Position numbers and translations under genes: made by a program. This document shows positions 1 through 11,471 of a stretch of 64,000 nt of DNA, piece by piece. The notes under the pieces were generated by a model. It was not told the origin of the DNA. It did not search any database and was given only the letters and a program-made list of their open reading frames with translations. The stretch's first letter is position 1. The number at the start of each line of letters is the position of its first letter. This DNA comes from an uncultured Sphingomonadaceae bacterium (lineage in GTDB: Bacteria > Pseudomonadota > Alphaproteobacteria > Sphingomonadales > Sphingomonadaceae): NCBI GenBank assembly GCA_947493215.1, contig CANLQE010000001.1, positions 806,001 to 870,000 of the forward strand. Direction: 5' to 3'.

Positions 1-699
1 TTCAAGCCGGTCGATCGCCGCTGGCTTTTCGATTTTGGAGAGCAAAGCCGCCTTGCCGCCAATCAGTCGCCGGGCTTCGGCAACATCTTCCGGGCGTTGG
101 ACAAAACTCAGCGCAATCCAGTCGACATCCTGTTCCAGCGCGAAGGTCAGGTCCTTGCGATCCTTGTTGGTGAGCGAGCTGACCGGCAGCACCACTTCGG
201 GAACATTCACGCCCTTGCGATCGGATATCGGGCCACCGACAATCACCTTGGTCTCGACACTCTTGCCGTCCGTCTTGGTAACTTCCAGCCGGATTTTTCC
301 GTCATCGAGCAACAGGGTATGCCCGGGTTCCAGCGTTTCGATAATTTCCCGGTGGGGCAGTGTTACCCGCTTGGCGTCACCTTTTTTCTTTTGCAGATCA
401 AGCGAGAATTTTGCGCCGGTTTCCAGCGTGACGGGTGCTTTTGAGAAGGTGCCGATACGCAGCTTTGGTCCCTGCAAATCCGCAAGAATCGTTATCGGGC
501 GCCCAACCTTTTTTTCCAGCGCGCGGATGGATACCACATTTTTTGCATGAGCGGCATGCTCGCCGTGACTCATGTTCATGCGAAAGGCATCGACGCCCGC
601 TTTATACATTTTCTCGATCATCTCGGGACTGCCGCTGGCCGGACCGAGAGTCGCGAGCACCTTTACTTTGCGGTCGCGGGAGAACATATGCGATGCCAT
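1..699 (-). CDS. pyk: Pyruvate kinase, N-terminal part (3' end lies outside the window)
   Basis: Reverse-strand translation from ATG at 699: MASHMFSRDRKVKVLATLGPASGSPEMIEKMYKAGVDAFRMNMSHG... ADLQGPKLRIG; characteristic pyruvate kinase motifs; open to the window edge. Confidence 0.95.
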   Translation of the reverse strand, partial: MASHMFSRDRKVKVLATLGPASGSPEMIEKMYKAGVDAFRMNMSHGEHAAHAKNVVSIRALEKKVGRPITILADLQGPKLRIGTFSKAPVTLETGAKFSLDLQKKKGDAKRVTLPHREIIETLEPGHTLLLDDGKIRLEVTKTDGKSVETKVIVGGPISDRKGVNVPEVVLPVSSLTNKDRKDLTFALEQDVDWIALSFVQRPEDVAEARRLIGGKAALLSKIEKPAAIDRLE

Positions 700-787
700 T
701 GAAGATTCCTGTTTTGGTGCGTTGAATTGACGCCTGTTAGGGCCGAATCATGACAGGAAAAAAACAAAAAGCAACGGAAGCATTTTT

Positions 788-1096
788 ATGAGCGAAGAAA
801 TATCTGACGCAGCAGCAGCAGCGGCTTTTCGCCGTCTTGTCAGTCACCTGCAGCACCGGCACGATGCGGAAAATATCGATCTGATGGGGCTTGCCGGTTT
901 CTGTCGCAATTGTCTGGCCGACTGGGTTCTTGAGGCGACCAATGAGGCGGGCGGCAATATGACGAAAGAGGAAGCGCGCAAGGCGATCCATGGCTTGCCG
1001 TCTTCGGAATGGAAGAAAAAATACCAAACCGAAGCGACGCCAGAAAAGCTGCAAAGGATGAAGGAAAGCGTAGCCAAAAACGCAGTAGCCGATTAA
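788..1096 (+). CDS. DUF1244 family protein
   Basis: 102 aa ORF; HRHDAENIDLMGLAGFCRNCLADWVLEA resembles the DUF1244 family. Confidence 0.8.
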   Translation: MSEEISDAAAAAAFRRLVSHLQHRHDAENIDLMGLAGFCRNCLADWVLEATNEAGGNMTKEEARKAIHGLPSSEWKKKYQTEATPEKLQRMKESVAKNAVAD

Positions 1097-1141
1097 AGAC
1101 AGCATCCGAATCCAAAAATAGTATTTCTAGGGAATTGAAGA

Positions 1142-1384
1142 ATGAGCGAAGGCAATGTTGCCGCAGATCAGCTGCGTCTGTTTATTGAGCGTATTGAACG
1201 GTTGGAAGAAGAGAAAAAAGGCATCGCTGACGATATTCGCGATGTTTATTCCGAAGCCAAGTCAACCGGGTTTGACGCAAAAATCATGCGCCAGATCGTG
1301 CGTCTGCGCAAAATGGAAACCCATGATCGTCAGGAAATGGAAGCAATACTCGACACCTATAAATCTGCCCTTGGTATCGCCTAG
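1142..1384 (+). CDS. gapR: GapR / DUF2312 family DNA-binding protein
   Basis: 80 aa; [48 protein letters not shown] is typical of GapR/DUF2312. Confidence 0.9.
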   Translation: MSEGNVAADQLRLFIERIERLEEEKKGIADDIRDVYSEAKSTGFDAKIMRQIVRLRKMETHDRQEMEAILDTYKSALGIA

Positions 1385-1426
1385 CCATTGGGTTAATATC
1401 CGTCCTTTAACGGCGGGAGAGCAAGC

Positions 1427-1747
1427 ATGATCGTCACCACAACCCCCAGTATCGAAGGCCGCGCGGTCCGCGACTATCGCGGTATCGTTATTGGCGAGGT
1501 GATTGTCGGGGCTAACCTGTTCCGCGATTTGTTCGCCAGCATCACCGATATTGTCGGTGGCCGCTCGGGTAAATATGAGAACGTCCTGAAACGGGCGCGC
1601 GACGAGGCGTTGCTGGAAATGCAGGCCGAAGCGGTCAAGCTGGGTGCCAATGCCGTGGTTGGCGTTGACCTCGACTATGAAGTCGTGGGTGACAAAGGAT
1701 CAATGTTGATGGTATCCGCATCCGGAACCGCGGTCGTGACTGACTAG
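1427..1747 (+). CDS. YbjQ/UPF0145 family (heavy-metal-binding domain) protein
   Basis: 106 aa; [48 protein letters not shown]...[13 protein letters not shown]. Confidence 0.9.
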   Translation: MIVTTTPSIEGRAVRDYRGIVIGEVIVGANLFRDLFASITDIVGGRSGKYENVLKRARDEALLEMQAEAVKLGANAVVGVDLDYEVVGDKGSMLMVSASGTAVVTD

Positions 1748-2511
1748 AGAACATCCGGCCGCGTCAGCAGGATGTAAACTAGCCCGCTGGTCGCGATCAG
1801 ATTATAAGCCATGTGCATGGCAATATTAGCCCACCAGCCATAACGGATTCTGGCATAGCCCCAAATCAATCCGCCAACTATTTGTGGCAGCACAAAGGGC
1901 AGCAGCGCGACGGGATTATCACCGGCGTAGTTAAATATATGCACGGAACCAAATAGCAGGGCCTGACTCCAGAATACCAAAGGGAAAATCCGGGCATACC
2001 AGTCCGGTACTGGCCTTTTCCACAATGCAGTCACTCCGATCAGAACGGCACCGGCGATCAGGGCTAACAGAGGCGCGGTACCCATGGAAGCGGGCCCGGG
2101 CCACACCAATTGCTCATAACTATATGTCAACGCCATCCACAGAATGAGGCCGGAAAAGGGGATCAGGAGGCGCGGCGAACCGCTGAGCCACGACCGAAAC
2201 ATTAGCTCTTCAACAATCGGCCCGATGATCACGACGATTAACAAGAGCTGCCAGACCGGGCGCTGGAACAGGTCTGACATGTCGCTCGACATAGAGACGC
2301 CGAAAGCCAGCATGATCGGCACCAGTATTACGGCGATGGTTGCCACGATGATGCAATTAACCGCGAAAAGCCATATTAGATCTGTCGCTTGTCCGGGCAT
2401 TTGCAATCTGCCGACCTGCAGCTTTGGTGCTCGCAGATACATCGATAGATCATATGTTGTCATCTTCAGGCGACTGATTGTCCATCCAATGGTTGAGTTG
2501 GGTTCGAACAT
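1744..2511 (-). CDS. CPBP family intramembrane metalloprotease
   Basis: 255 aa multi-TM protein with EELMFR (EExxxR) and a later SVHIFNY motif. Confidence 0.85.
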   Translation of the reverse strand: MFEPNSTIGWTISRLKMTTYDLSMYLRAPKLQVGRLQMPGQATDLIWLFAVNCIIVATIAVILVPIMLAFGVSMSSDMSDLFQRPVWQLLLIVVIIGPIVEELMFRSWLSGSPRLLIPFSGLILWMALTYSYEQLVWPGPASMGTAPLLALIAGAVLIGVTALWKRPVPDWYARIFPLVFWSQALLFGSVHIFNYAGDNPVALLPFVLPQIVGGLIWGYARIRYGWWANIAMHMAYNLIATSGLVYILLTRPDVL

Positions 2512-2558
2512 GCGGCAAAGAGCCTCAACTATAAAATCTTTAGATACGGACGAATCAT

Positions 2559-3308
2559 ATGGCAGGCCATAGTAAATTTAATAACATCAAGCATCGCAAG
2601 GGCGCGCAAGATAAAAAGCGTTCAGCGGCTTTCTCAAAACTCAGCCGCGAGATTACCGTGGCGGCGAAATCGGGCATGCCTGATCCGGACATGAACCCGC
2701 GCCTGCGGCTTGCGGTCAACAATGCCAAAGCGGTGTCCATGCCGAAAGATGGCATCCAGCGGGCGATCGACAAAGCCTCGGCCAATGAAGGCGATGATTA
2801 TAACGAGGTACGCTATGAAGGCTTTGGCCCCGGCGGTGTTTCACTGATTATCGAAACGCTGACCGACAATACCAACCGTACCTATACCAATGTCCGCACG
2901 ATCATGTCGCGCAATGGCGGCAATGTCGGCGAATCCGGTTCGGTGAGCCACGGCTTTGACCGGGTCGGCTATGTCCAATATCCCGCCGAAGCAGGCAGCG
3001 AGGACAAAGTTCTCGAAGCGGCGATGGAAGCTGGCGCAGAAGATATTTCTTCCGATGAAGATGGCCATGAAATCTGGACCGCGATGGAAGATTTGCATGA
3101 AGTTGCCGGCGCATTGGAAAAATCGCTGGGCGAAGCGAAAAGCGTGAAACTCGCATGGCGTCCGTCGGTGCAGGTTGAAGTGAATCTGGAGCAGGCGGAA
3201 ACATTGCTTACGCTCATCGACTTGCTGGAAGATGATGATGACGTCCAGACCATCTGGGGCAATTATGATGTGCCGGACGAGATCATGGAAAAACTGAACG
3301 CCGAGTGA
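2559..3308 (+). CDS. yebC: YebC/PmpR family protein
   Basis: 249 aa; [39 protein letters not shown] signature; upstream of ruvC. Confidence 0.96.
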   Translation: MAGHSKFNNIKHRKGAQDKKRSAAFSKLSREITVAAKSGMPDPDMNPRLRLAVNNAKAVSMPKDGIQRAIDKASANEGDDYNEVRYEGFGPGGVSLIIETLTDNTNRTYTNVRTIMSRNGGNVGESGSVSHGFDRVGYVQYPAEAGSEDKVLEAAMEAGAEDISSDEDGHEIWTAMEDLHEVAGALEKSLGEAKSVKLAWRPSVQVEVNLEQAETLLTLIDLLEDDDDVQTIWGNYDVPDEIMEKLNAE

Positions 3309-3775
3309 TCATTCTTGGTCTCGATCCCGGCCTTGGCACAACCGGCTGGGGCGTGATCAGCTCTGAGGGCAATCGGCTGTCGCATATCGCTAATGGGCAG
3401 ATAAAGACCGACCCCAAAATGGCTTTGGCGAACCGGCTGTTGAAGCTGGACCTGGAACTGACGGACCTGATGCTGGAATATCGGCCGGACGCGGCGGCGG
3501 TCGAAGAGGTGTTCGTCAACAGCAATCCGCAAAGTACGTTGAAGCTAGGACAGGCGCGCGGTGTCGTTTTGCTCGGCGCGTCGCGTTCCGGTCTGGAAGT
3601 GGGCGAATATGCAGCGCGGGCGGTCAAGAAATCAGTCGTTGGTGTGGGCAAGGCCGACAAGGATCAGGTGCAGGCGATGCTCAAAATCCTGCTGCCCGGC
3701 GTGAAGCTGGCCGGGCATGACGCCGCCGATGCGCTGGCCGTGGCGATCACCCACGCGCATCATCGAAAGCGTTGA
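3305..3775 (+). CDS. ruvC: Crossover junction endodeoxyribonuclease RuvC
   Basis: 156 aa; [17 protein letters not shown]...[31 protein letters not shown] start overlaps the yebC stop. Confidence 0.96.
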   Translation: MIILGLDPGLGTTGWGVISSEGNRLSHIANGQIKTDPKMALANRLLKLDLELTDLMLEYRPDAAAVEEVFVNSNPQSTLKLGQARGVVLLGASRSGLEVGEYAARAVKKSVVGVGKADKDQVQAMLKILLPGVKLAGHDAADALAVAITHAHHRKR

Positions 3776-3833
3776 GAGAAAAAAGAACAAAACAAAAACT
3801 CGACAGATTCGCTCGTCACGCTAAAACACTATC

Positions 3834-4436
3834 ATGATAGCAAAACTCACCGGCATTATCGATGAAATCGGGACGGATAATATCGTGCTGGACGTGCAGG
3901 GCGTCGGCTATCTGGTCTTTGCCTCGTCGCGGACCATCACCGCTGTTGGCGGGGTCGGCGATGGCGCGACTATCTACACCGAAATGCAGGTCAGCGAGAC
4001 CGACATGCGCCTGATGGGCTTTGCCAGCGGATCGGAACGCGATTGGTTCCGTCTGTTGATCTCGGTGCAGGGCGTTGGCGGTAAGGTCGCGCTGGCGATA
4101 TTGTCAGCACTGGAACCGGGAGAAATTTCACTTGCCATTGCCACCGCCGACAAGGCCATGGTTGCGCGGGCCAATGGCGTTGGGCCGAAATTGGCACTGC
4201 GGATTGTCAATGAATTGAAAGACAAGGTCGGCGGCATTGCGACCGACCCGATTGCAGGAGGCGGAGCCATTCACGCGCCTTCTAATAACAGCGCCGATGC
4301 AGTCAGTGCACTCCAGAATCTGGGCTTTAAACCGGCGGAAGCCAGCGCGGCAGTCGCGGCGGCGGACGCTGAGGCGGGCAATGGCGTGACATTGGATACA
4401 CTGGTGCGGTTGGCGTTGAAGAAGGCGGCGCGGTGA
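3834..4436 (+). CDS. ruvA: Holliday junction branch migration protein RuvA
   Basis: 200 aa; [29 protein letters not shown]...[14 protein letters not shown]. Confidence 0.96.
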   Translation: MIAKLTGIIDEIGTDNIVLDVQGVGYLVFASSRTITAVGGVGDGATIYTEMQVSETDMRLMGFASGSERDWFRLLISVQGVGGKVALAILSALEPGEISLAIATADKAMVARANGVGPKLALRIVNELKDKVGGIATDPIAGGGAIHAPSNNSADAVSALQNLGFKPAEASAAVAAADAEAGNGVTLDTLVRLALKKAAR

Positions 4437-4831
4437 CGATCTTTCGTCGGGCATCTTGTCGATGTGGACAACTCCATGCAACCTGCAGAGGAGAACCTGT
4501 CCGCGTTTCAATCTGTCATTGTTTTGCTTGTCAGCAACGCAGCGGATCACCTTTTGGAGAGCAGGCCCGATGGCCAGAGGATCAGGTGGAGGTTACGGGA
4601 GAGGCAACGAAGTGGGCGCGAACTTCTGACAGGGGTGGGAAGGTCACCTATCATTTCTGCCCGACCTGCGGCACGACGGTATGGTATCAGGGAGGACCGA
4701 TGCCAGAGGCAGTCGCGATTCCTGTTGGATTATTTGCCGATCCCAATTTTCCGCCGCCAAAATTCTCAGTCTGGGAAGCACGCAAACACCCATGGGTGAA
4801 TATTGATATGGATGTGGAACATCATGACTGA
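4433..4831 (+). CDS. GFA family protein (CENP-V/GFA zinc-binding fold)
   Basis: 132 aa; [34 protein letters not shown]...[13 protein letters not shown]. Confidence 0.9.
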   Translation: MTIFRRASCRCGQLHATCRGEPVRVSICHCFACQQRSGSPFGEQARWPEDQVEVTGEATKWARTSDRGGKVTYHFCPTCGTTVWYQGGPMPEAVAIPVGLFADPNFPPPKFSVWEARKHPWVNIDMDVEHHD

Positions 4832-5849
4832 AGACCGCCTCCAATCTCCTGAACGCAAAGTTGAAGATATCGACGCCGCACTGCGCCCGAAAACGCTCGA
4901 CGAATTTATCGGTCAGGAAGCAGCACGTGGCAATCTTCGCGTGTTTATCGAGGCCGCAAAAAGCCGCAGCGAAGCGCTCGACCATGTGCTGTTCTTTGGC
5001 CCGCCGGGGCTGGGCAAGACGACGCTGGCGCAGATTATTGCCCGCGAACTGGGCGTGGGTTTTCGCGCGACATCCGGTCCGGTCATTGCCAAATCCGGTG
5101 ATCTTGCGGCGCTGCTGACGAACCTTGAGGAAGGCGATGTCCTGTTTATCGACGAGATTCACCGGCTCAATCCGGTGGTCGAGGAAGTGCTCTATCCGGC
5201 GATGGAAGACCGCGCGCTCGACCTGATTATCGGCGAAGGCCCCTCGGCACGCAGCGTGCGAATTGACCTGCCGCAATTCACCCTAATCGGTGCAACCACG
5301 CGGCAGGGCTTGCTGACCACGCCGCTGCGGGATCGCTTCGGCATTCCGGTGCGGCTCAATTTCTACAGCGTCGAAGAACTGGAAAAAGTCGTCCACCGCG
5401 CCGCCAAATTGCTTGATCTGGGCATCGCGCCCGATGGTGCTACCGAAGTCGCTCGCCGCGCCCGCGGAACCCCGCGTATCGCTGGCCGTTTGCTGCGCCG
5501 AGTGCGGGACTTTGCCAATGTCGCTGGCACCGCGATGGTGGACCAGAAAACCGCCGACGCCTCGCTCACCCGGCTAGAGGTGGACAGCATCGGCCTCGAC
5601 GCCATGGATCGCCGCTATCTGCATATGATAGCGGATATTTACAAAGGCGGCCCCGTCGGTGTGGAAACCTTGGCAGCGGGTTTGTCCGAGCCGCGCGATA
5701 CAATCGAGGAAGTGATCGAGCCTTATCTCATTCAACTGGGTCTAGTGGCGCGAACAGCACGCGGCCGCGCGTTAAATGATCGTGGGTGGCAGCATCTTGG
5801 GCTGAAGCCACCGGCTGGCAAAGAAGTTGACGGGGAGTTGTTTGATTGA
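4824..5849 (+). CDS. ruvB: Holliday junction branch migration DNA helicase RuvB
   Basis: [31 protein letters not shown]...[16 protein letters not shown]...[11 protein letters not shown] at 4824 preferred over the ORF-track start 4803. Confidence 0.96.
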   Translation: MTEDRLQSPERKVEDIDAALRPKTLDEFIGQEAARGNLRVFIEAAKSRSEALDHVLFFGPPGLGKTTLAQIIARELGVGFRATSGPVIAKSGDLAALLTNLEEGDVLFIDEIHRLNPVVEEVLYPAMEDRALDLIIGEGPSARSVRIDLPQFTLIGATTRQGLLTTPLRDRFGIPVRLNFYSVEELEKVVHRAAKLLDLGIAPDGATEVARRARGTPRIAGRLLRRVRDFANVAGTAMVDQKTADASLTRLEVDSIGLDAMDRRYLHMIADIYKGGPVGVETLAAGLSEPRDTIEEVIEPYLIQLGLVARTARGRALNDRGWQHLGLKPPAGKEVDGELFD

Positions 5850-6013
5850 TCTTCTCCTCTCCCCTTGAGGGAGAGGAAACGGAGACTTGGCAGCTTGTCT
5901 GCCTAGTCGAGTTGGTGAGGGGGTTGGCGAAATGCGGCCTCTCAACCCCTCACCAAGATTTTCTAGCAAACAAGTTTGCAAGCAAATCTGTCTTCTCCCT
6001 CAAGGGGAGAGGA
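5850..6013. repeat. Intergenic imperfect palindrome between convergent ruvB and the carotenoid oxygenase gene
   Basis: Outer arms TCCTCTCCCCTTGAGGGAGAGGA / TCTTCTCCCTCAAGGGGAGAGGA; inner arms TTGGTGAGGGG...CCCCTCACCAA. Confidence 0.75.
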
Positions 6014-6015
6014 TT

Positions 6016-7482
6016 TTAGACCGCTCCGATCTGTTCCGCAGACGCCCAGGTCGCGTGTGTCCCGCTGGAAATGCGATGTGGCAGGATGATTGTACAGACC
6101 GGGCCAGCGGATATATTCTGCGCATCAACAATGATACATTCCGAGCGGTCCTGCTTCATATCGGTGATGAAGCTGATCAAATAGCCGTCGTCTTCGGATT
6201 TCTGGTTCTCACGTGGAATAAAAGGCGCTTCGGATCCAAAACGCTGGTCGCCGAACGCATAATGTTCGGCCGTGCCAGTCTCCAGATCATGTTTGGTCAC
6301 ACCGTTGAACAGGAACCACCCTGGCTCCCCGGTCACGCTGTAAACATGGCGATATTTCTGTCCCGCAATGCGGGGATTGATCATCCCAAATTCAACCGGA
6401 TAATCGTCGAACAATGTCTCTTCGCGGGTCTCACCGGTTTTCAAATTGAAGCGCCAGCGGTGTAGCTCGGGCTGAAAACTGTGGAGGTCGATACTGGCGC
6501 CCATGCTTTCATAGCCGGATGGAAAATCTGTCAGCGGCGGCGGCACCGGCTGGTTCTGGAAATAGCCGTCGAGTAACAGCTCATCACCATCTTCGAACGC
6601 ATTGGCCCAGTGCAGCACATAGGTCGGCTTGGCCTCAAACCATTGAATATCTTCTGGTTGTCCCCGCCGCGGCATCACGCCAAAGCGGGTTGGCATGTCG
6701 GGGTGATAGGATGGGATGTACAAATTCCGTTCGATCAATTCCGGTTTCCAGAAGAGCGGGCAGTCGTTGACGATGACGTAATTTTCGGAAAAAGCCATGT
6801 CATGCGGAAGGCGCGCACCCGGCAGCTCAACGGGGATCATGTGCTGCAGCTGGTTATCCGCATCGACAACGCCATAATGCATATAAGGCGGCTTGGTGGA
6901 ATAGTTGAAGAACAGCAATTCACCGGTCGCTTCATCGACCTTGGTATGGGCCGAGACGCCATCGTCTGGAACCCAGCGTTCTACGCCCAGTGTTTCCAGC
7001 GTTTCCGGGTCGAGCCGATAGCCTTCACCGCATTGGTAAAAGGTGGAGAGTATCTGACCGGCATGGACCACCACATCGGTCGAACTGCTATCCTTCACAC
7101 TGCCATGCGCGCCCCAGCCGGGTCGCTTGGAATCAGATGGCTTCCCCATGATCCCGCTCCACAAGGGCGCGCCCTCTGCCTGTTCCGCCTCAAAAGCTTT
7201 GGTGCGGACAAAGCGGTTGCGATAGCGTGCCTTGCCGCCCGACAGGCGCAGGCTGTGGATCATGCCGTCGCCATCAAAGGGGTGATAACGGCCGATGCTA
7301 TCATGCACTGGATTTTCGGTATTGCGGATGTAGACGCCGTCTATGTCCGCCGGAATTGTTCCAATGACTTCGAGCTCATCCGTATCGAGCTCTTCAAAGA
7401 CCGGTGTCCAGGCGCCATTGCGATAGGGATGGTCATTCGCCCCCAGCGTGGTTTTGATCTGGTTTACCGGTGTCGTCATCAA
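6016..7482 (-). CDS. Carotenoid oxygenase family protein
   Basis: 488 aa; [16 protein letters not shown]...[12 protein letters not shown]...[18 protein letters not shown]...SGTHATWA. Confidence 0.9.
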   Translation of the reverse strand: MMTTPVNQIKTTLGANDHPYRNGAWTPVFEELDTDELEVIGTIPADIDGVYIRNTENPVHDSIGRYHPFDGDGMIHSLRLSGGKARYRNRFVRTKAFEAEQAEGAPLWSGIMGKPSDSKRPGWGAHGSVKDSSSTDVVVHAGQILSTFYQCGEGYRLDPETLETLGVERWVPDDGVSAHTKVDEATGELLFFNYSTKPPYMHYGVVDADNQLQHMIPVELPGARLPHDMAFSENYVIVNDCPLFWKPELIERNLYIPSYHPDMPTRFGVMPRRGQPEDIQWFEAKPTYVLHWANAFEDGDELLLDGYFQNQPVPPPLTDFPSGYESMGASIDLHSFQPELHRWRFNLKTGETREETLFDDYPVEFGMINPRIAGQKYRHVYSVTGEPGWFLFNGVTKHDLETGTAEHYAFGDQRFGSEAPFIPRENQKSEDDGYLISFITDMKQDRSECIIVDAQNISAGPVCTIILPHRISSGTHATWASAEQIGAV

Positions 7483-8315
7483 TCTCTCAATAGTTCGTTT
7501 ATGCCGGTTTTCGAGCGAGTCTGTGCATCCACCGTTTTGACGATGACAGCGCAGTAGAGCGATGGCCCGGGTACGCCGTCGATATTGGCCTTTGGTGGGG
7601 TCGCGCCGGGAACAACAACAGCATAGGGCGGCACTTCACCGATATAGACTTTGCCGGTTACGCGGTCGATAATCTTGGTTGAAGCGCCGAGATAGACACC
7701 CATGGAAAGAACCGCGCCTTCGCCGACCCGCACGCCTTCGGCGACTTCACTGCGGGCGCCGATGAAAGCGCCGTCTTCGATAATTACTGGGCCAGCCTGC
7801 AAAGGTTCAAGCACGCCGCCAATGCCAGCGCCGCCGGAAATATGGACATTTTTGCCAATTTGAGCGCAGCTGCCGACGGTGGCCCAAGTATCAATCATCG
7901 CGCCTTCATCGACGAAAGCTCCGATATTTACAAAGCTTGGCATTAAAACGGCGTTGCGGCCGATATGTGAACCATGGCGGACGACCGCGCCCGGGACTGC
8001 CCGGAAACCGGCTTCGCGAAAACGGTTCTCGCCCCAGTCGGCAAATTTGCTGGGGACTTTGTCCCAATAGTTCGCGCCGCCGGGGCCTTCGATGACCTGA
8101 TTGTCGTTAAGCCGGAACGAGAGCAGCACTGCTTTTTTCAGCCACTGGTTGACCACCCATTTATCACCTTGTTTTTCGGCGACACGGGCACTGCCATCAT
8201 CGAGGCTCGCCAGCGCGGCGTTGACAGCATCGCGTTCAGGTCCCTGGCTGGTGATGCTCAGCGATTCCCGTTTTTCCCAGGCGGCTTCGATGGCGTTCAT
8301 CAATTGCTTAGTCAT
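7479..8315 (-). CDS. dapD: 2,3,4,5-tetrahydropyridine-2,6-dicarboxylate N-succinyltransferase
   Basis: 278 aa; left-handed beta-helix hexapeptides, [46 protein letters not shown]. Confidence 0.96.
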   Translation of the reverse strand: MTKQLMNAIEAAWEKRESLSITSQGPERDAVNAALASLDDGSARVAEKQGDKWVVNQWLKKAVLLSFRLNDNQVIEGPGGANYWDKVPSKFADWGENRFREAGFRAVPGAVVRHGSHIGRNAVLMPSFVNIGAFVDEGAMIDTWATVGSCAQIGKNVHISGGAGIGGVLEPLQAGPVIIEDGAFIGARSEVAEGVRVGEGAVLSMGVYLGASTKIIDRVTGKVYIGEVPPYAVVVPGATPPKANIDGVPGPSLYCAVIVKTVDAQTRSKTGINELLRD

Positions 8316-8349
8316 TGCTGTGCGTGTTCCTTGTCCAAAATAAATCTAA

Positions 8350-9012
8350 TTACAGGCTGGTGACCCAGTTTTCCAGATTGTCAATTTCATGGTCGATATA
8401 GTCCGGTTCATGGTCGCGTGCGCCCCATATCGAACCGGTATTGACCCAGATGGTCGTCATGCCCAAATCTTTCGCAGGACGCAAATTGCGCGCCATATCT
8501 TCGACAAATAAAGAGCGTTTTGGGTCAATTCCGGTGGTGTTGATCAGGCTGTGATAGGCCGCTTTTTCAGGTTTCGGGATTAGGTCAGTGGCGACAACGT
8601 CATGGATCTGATCAAATAAACCGCCAAGGCCGCGCCCTTCCAGCACCCGTTCCGCATAGGGCCGATCGCCATTGGTGAAGACCAATTTTTCACCGGGCAA
8701 GGCGGCAATGGCGCTATGTAAATCCGGGGCATGGGACAGGCGGCTCATGTCGATGTCGTGAACGTAATTTAAAAATTCCTGCGGATCGGTGTCATGATGG
8801 TGCATGAGCCCCGCCAAGGTCGTGCCGTGATCGTGGAAATAATCTTTCTGCACCTTGCGCGCTTCGGCCGGGTCACAGTCCAGCGCGCGCGCAATATATT
8901 CACCCATCTTGACATCGATAAGCGAAAAAAGATCACATTCGGCCGGATAGAGGACGTTATCCAAGTCAAATATCCAGTGATCGATATGGGAAAATTCCGG
9001 TGGCATGGGCAC
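8350..9012 (-). CDS. HAD family hydrolase, pyrimidine 5'-nucleotidase type
   Basis: 220 aa; WIFDLDNVLYPAECDLF...VFTNGDRPYAERVL...FVEDMARNL. Confidence 0.9.
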   Translation of the reverse strand: MPMPPEFSHIDHWIFDLDNVLYPAECDLFSLIDVKMGEYIARALDCDPAEARKVQKDYFHDHGTTLAGLMHHHDTDPQEFLNYVHDIDMSRLSHAPDLHSAIAALPGEKLVFTNGDRPYAERVLEGRGLGGLFDQIHDVVATDLIPKPEKAAYHSLINTTGIDPKRSLFVEDMARNLRPAKDLGMTTIWVNTGSIWGARDHEPDYIDHEIDNLENWVTSL

Positions 9013-9115
9013 AGCGCCTAATCATTCCGCCCCGTTCGGGCAAGCGCTGATCGATGTTAAGCTGTCGGTAACGCTGTTTATATATAGCTTTCGGCAGTGG
9101 GGAAGACAGGGTAAT

Positions 9116-11464
9116 ATGACAAAATATCGCGTAAGCCGGACACAATATTTGGGCGCAGCATTGGCGCCAATGATCCTATTGTCCGCTTGTGGCGGCGGCG
9201 GATCCCGCCCAGCGCCGACCCCAACGCCTCCAGCGACGGCGCCTACGCCGACTCCGACACCCACTCCGTCTCCGACGCCTACTCCCGCACCAACACCCAC
9301 CCCGACCCCGCCGGCGACCAATTTTGACACGGCCGAGTTCCGCGGGTCCGATGGACCTTCACAACATGGCGCCCTGACCGCGTATAATGCCGGTGCGACC
9401 GGCGATGGCGTGATATTGGGTGTGATTGACAGCGGCTTGAACGCGAGCAGTGATGAATTTGTCGGCCGCATCCATCCTGACAGCGCCGATTTTGCAGGTA
9501 CGCGCGGGATTGGCGATGAAGGCGGCCATGGCTCTGCCGTGACATCAGTCGCGGCGGGCAGCAGAAATGGCAACGCAACCCATGGCATGGCGTTCGACAC
9601 CGATATATTGGTCCTGCGCACGGACAGTCCGGGAAGTTGCGCAATGGATGATCCCGATGATCCCGATGATGACGGATGCAGTCATGGCAGCGGCGCGATT
9701 GCCTCGGCCATTAATCAAGCGCGCGTCAGCGGCGCTCGGGTCGTTAATATATCTTTGGGCGGACCGGATATTTCGAACAGTGTCCGCAACGCCGTGGCCG
9801 CTGCTGCTGCTGCTGGCGTGGTGGTCGTCGTTTCAGCTGGTAATGATGGCGCCGCGACGCCCGATGGTTTCGCTGCGGGTATTGCCGACAATGGTAGTGG
9901 CCATGTCATCATTGCAGGATCAGTTGGCGCGAGCGAAAATATCTCATCCTTCAGCAATCGGGCGGGCGGTCAATCGGCTAATTTCTTGACGGCACTGGGT
10001 GAGCGGGTGCGCGCAGACGATAATGATGACACCGCTTTTCTATGGAGCGGGACATCGTTTTCTGCGCCGCAAATTTCCGGAGCCGTGGCTTTGCTGGCAC
10101 AAGCCTTTCCCAATTTAACCGGCGCTCAAATTGTCGATCTGCTCTTCACCAGCGCGCGTGATGTCGGTGACGCTGGAACCGATGCAGTTTACGGCCGAGG
10201 CGTGCTCGACATTGCTGCGGCGTTTCAACCGCAGGGACAAAGCTCTTTGGCGGGTAGCCAAGTGGCGGTTGATCTCACCGCTTCTGGTGGACAGACATCC
10301 GCTGCGATGGGAGATGCTGCCCTGCAGGGACAAAATGTTGGCGCGGTGATATTGGACGGTTTCGACCGCGCCTTTGCGCTGAACCTCGCACATGACCTGC
10401 AGGTCGCTATACCGGAGTATAAATTGACCGGCGCGCTTAGCGGGGATCGCCGCAATATGGTCGCATCGAGCGCAGGCGTTCAAATAGCGGTGAATATCGG
10501 TCGCGATCCCGTCGGTCTGGTCGGTCGCGATAATCTGACGCTCTCGGACAGCAACGCCCGCAAGGCGCGGATGCTGGCGGCTTCGGTGATGACGCATATC
10601 TCGCCTGAGATGAAAGTGGCTTTCGGTTTCCAGAAGAGCGCTAGCGGACTGGTCGCTCAGATGCAGGGTGCAAGCGCGCCCGCCTTTCTGGTCGCGCCAA
10701 CGCCAACAAGCGAGCGCGGTTTTACCGGACAGGTGAAAAGCGCCGTCGCGATGCGCCGCGAAATTGCGGGTTTTGGGATTACAGCAAGCGCGGAAAGCGG
10801 CTCGGCACGCGTCAATTCAGATGATAACGGAATCGATGATTTGGCAGGATTGGATCGGCAACGCTATCGGTTTAGCGGCTTCGGCTTTGCGCTTGATCGC
10901 CGGGTCGGCGGGGCATCGCTTAGCATTGCGGCCAACTGGTTGGGCGAAGGCGACACCATATTGGGTTCGCGCTTCGTCGACACAATTGGGGCGCGTGGGG
11001 CCAAAAGCTGGTTTGTCGATGGCCGTGCTGGCTTTGATATCGGCAGCGGATGGCGCGCCGGGGCAAGTTGGCGTCAGGGTTGGACGCAAGTGGACAGTGC
11101 CAGCCTGGTAACCGGCGGGACGCTAAAAACATCAAGCTTTTCCGCTGATATCAGAAAGGCCGGATTATTCGGTCGGTCCGATCAAATCGCGTTCCGGTTC
11201 GCGCAGCCATTGCGCGTGTCATCGGGCGGACTGAACCTCAATCTGCCGGTCGGTTATAGCTATGAAACCCTGCAAACCGAATTTGGCCGGCGGACGCTGA
11301 ATCTGGCCCCGGAAGGCCGGGAATTGGTGAGCGAACTGGCTTATGCGACGCCGCTTTGGGGCGGGTATCTCAACACCAACCTGTTTTGGCGCCAAGAGCC
11401 CGGGCATTTTGAGGCTTTGAATGATGATTTCGGTGGGGCAGTGCGGTTTCAGCTGAAGTTTTGA
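9116..11464 (+). CDS. S8 (subtilisin-like) serine peptidase, autotransporter/OM-anchored type, lipoprotein signal
   Basis: Lipobox LLSAC, Thr-Pro linker, catalytic motifs VIDSGLN / GHGSAV / GTSFSAPQISGAVALL, C-terminal beta-barrel-like region ending in F. ORF track starts at 9005; ATG 9116 fits the signal peptide. Confidence 0.9.
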   Translation: MTKYRVSRTQYLGAALAPMILLSACGGGGSRPAPTPTPPATAPTPTPTPTPSPTPTPAPTPTPTPPATNFDTAEFRGSDGPSQHGALTAYNAGATGDGVILGVIDSGLNASSDEFVGRIHPDSADFAGTRGIGDEGGHGSAVTSVAAGSRNGNATHGMAFDTDILVLRTDSPGSCAMDDPDDPDDDGCSHGSGAIASAINQARVSGARVVNISLGGPDISNSVRNAVAAAAAAGVVVVVSAGNDGAATPDGFAAGIADNGSGHVIIAGSVGASENISSFSNRAGGQSANFLTALGERVRADDNDDTAFLWSGTSFSAPQISGAVALLAQAFPNLTGAQIVDLLFTSARDVGDAGTDAVYGRGVLDIAAAFQPQGQSSLAGSQVAVDLTASGGQTSAAMGDAALQGQNVGAVILDGFDRAFALNLAHDLQVAIPEYKLTGALSGDRRNMVASSAGVQIAVNIGRDPVGLVGRDNLTLSDSNARKARMLAASVMTHISPEMKVAFGFQKSASGLVAQMQGASAPAFLVAPTPTSERGFTGQVKSAVAMRREIAGFGITASAESGSARVNSDDNGIDDLAGLDRQRYRFSGFGFALDRRVGGASLSIAANWLGEGDTILGSRFVDTIGARGAKSWFVDGRAGFDIGSGWRAGASWRQGWTQVDSASLVTGGTLKTSSFSADIRKAGLFGRSDQIAFRFAQPLRVSSGGLNLNLPVGYSYETLQTEFGRRTLNLAPEGRELVSELAYATPLWGGYLNTNLFWRQEPGHFEALNDDFGGAVRFQLKF

Positions 11465-11471
11465 GAGTGTT

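Noticed and set aside
805-825. GCAGCAGCAGCAGC microsatellite
   Set aside because: Short Ala-encoding run in the DUF1244 gene; common and not informative.
6610-7557. 315 aa plus-strand ORF
   Set aside because: Antisense shadow of the carotenoid oxygenase gene; no recognisable family, and the opposite strand has a strong one.
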